Source: a virus
Virus record (IMG/VR): IMGVR_UViG_3300042893_000196
Coordinates: 1-34,284 of that record
Reading direction: 5' to 3' (one strand)
DNA: 34,284 nucleotides
Shown here: piece by piece, positions 33,886 through 34,284 of the stretch
Position numbering within the stretch: the stretch's first letter is position 1
Layout: each line of letters opens with the position of its first letter
Made by a program: the position numbers and the translations under genes
The notes under the pieces: model-generated
Told to the model about the DNA's origin: nothing
What the model saw: only the letters and a program-made list of their open reading frames with translations
Database searches by the model: none

Positions 33886-34284
33886 TTATATTTTCCAACC
33901 CCAATACTTCATAACCAAGACCATCACTTGCACTTATGCCAAACTCTAAAGCATAAGACGAATTATCGTCTCCTCCCAATCTTCTTTCTGCTCTTGCACT
34001 AACCTCTGAAAGACTTGATGGAGCATCTGCAGACGACTGGCTTGAACTGTTTTCAGACAAGTCAATTCCTTGGATGGCAGCTAAAAACTTATTTTGACGA
34101 TTTTCTTTGTCATGCATTGCACCTAATGTAGCTATCAATTCTTGCATAGAAAGACTTGATTCAAGTTCATCATAGTCTTTCCAGTGACCCAGAAGGAAAA
34201 CTTCCGATTCTAGGGCAGCTAGGTCTAGTTCATTCCAGCTAGTTCCTGAGCTGCCGTTAGCAGGTTTGGGTCGTTAAGCTTGAT
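33878..34284 (-). CDS. Tail assembly chaperone, -1 frameshift product (gpGT-like), 5' end outside window
   Basis: This is the long form of the tail assembly chaperone that loads the tape measure during tail building. The reading passes from the upstream frame to the -1 frame at CCCAAAC (34264-34270), and the second frame runs to 33878. The second part (WNELDLAALESEVFLLGHW, then DYDELESSLSMQELIATL, then NKFLAAIQGIDL) is typical of the T domain of phage chaperones. It is open up to an in-frame stop at 34274-34276, upstream of the slip site, so it cannot be made without the shift unless a weak internal ATG at 34145-34147 is used. The end overlaps the tape measure start by eight bases. Confidence 0.82.
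34214..34255 (-). promoter_or_regulatory. Stem downstream of the frameshift site
   Basis: Perfect seven-base arms GGCAGCT (34249-34255) and AGCTGCC (34214-34220) enclose 28 bases. The stem begins eight bases after the slippery heptamer, the distance usual for stimulatory structures. A competing five-pair hairpin (CAGCT/AGCTG) is also possible. A stimulatory role is inferred; many phage chaperone sites work with little structure. Confidence 0.45.
34225..34284 (-). CDS. Tail assembly chaperone, unshifted form (gpG-like), only its last 19 codons in the window
   Basis: The zero frame ends KLNDPNLLTAAQELAGMN and a TAG at 34225-34227. This is a typical end for the short chaperone, with the slippery codons CCA-AAC 12 codons before the last residue. 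The bulk of the protein lies beyond the right edge. The short form is normally made in excess over the frameshifted form. Confidence 0.75.
   Translation of the reverse strand: MKLNDPNLLTAAQELAGMN
34264..34270 (-). promoter_or_regulatory. Programmed -1 frameshift slippery heptamer CCCAAAC
   Basis: Read on the minus strand as C CCA AAC in the zero frame, this is the X XXY YYZ form. After slipping one base back the tRNAs pair with CCC AAA. The following codon CCT continues in the frame that encodes the T domain. Both frames and the overlap were read directly. The heptamer class is well known in tail assembly chaperone genes. Confidence 0.88.

Noticed and set aside
33878-34147. A stand-alone 89-residue gene starting at the ATG at 34145-34147
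   Set aside because: The frame is open well upstream and typical T-domain sequence precedes this ATG. With the CCCAAAC heptamer in the other frame, it is better read as the frameshifted part of the chaperone.

Overview
The window is part of the genome of a tailed double-stranded DNA phage. Every convincing gene reads leftward on the minus strand, packed with start/stop overlaps. The base composition is AT-rich. The gene set (tail chaperone with a frameshift, giant tape measure, a run of large minor tail proteins, bacterial-type DnaE, RecA, MazG, calcineurin-like phosphoesterase) fits a long-tailed siphovirus, and the tail proteins resemble those of phages of Actinobacteria. That host assignment is inference, and nothing in the window fixes a genus. 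No RNA gene, integrase, terminase or capsid gene is visible, and no gene-free stretch exceeds 300 bases.

In transcription order (right to left), the right edge holds the end of a tail assembly chaperone with a textbook -1 slippery heptamer (CCCAAAC) that fuses it to a second frame. It is followed by a 3560-codon tape measure protein, a distal-tail-like protein, a 1421-residue hub-like protein, three more minor tail proteins, and a 1437-residue repeat-rich fibre-like protein. Two small accessory proteins with their own promoter follow. A second promoter near 10,020 opens the DNA-metabolism module: phosphoesterase, zinc-ribbon protein, HTH protein, three small unknowns, DnaB-like helicase, an unknown overlapping gene, DnaG-like primase, gp32-like single-strand-binding protein, DnaE polymerase, MazG-like pyrophosphohydrolase and RecA-like recombinase (cut by the left edge).

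The most striking feature is the tape measure. A normal TP901-type core and a normal C-terminal coiled-coil part are separated by a long insert made of cassettes divided by Gly-Gly-Arg boxes. Three cassettes carry the R-S-E signature of ADP-ribosyltransferases, with an identical 44-residue R-to-S spacing. One carries an HxGH nucleotidyltransferase of the NMNAT/cytidylyltransferase type, and one is weakly GNAT-like. Because tape measures leave the virion with the DNA, the simplest reading is a tail-borne, multi-effector 'polyvalent' protein that could act on host proteins or NAD at the moment of injection. That function is inferred; the domain signatures are read directly.

Four intergenic gaps in the replication half contain sigma70-like promoters. 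Three of these have inverted repeats overlapping the spacer or -10 box, suggesting operators or dual promoter/terminator hairpins.
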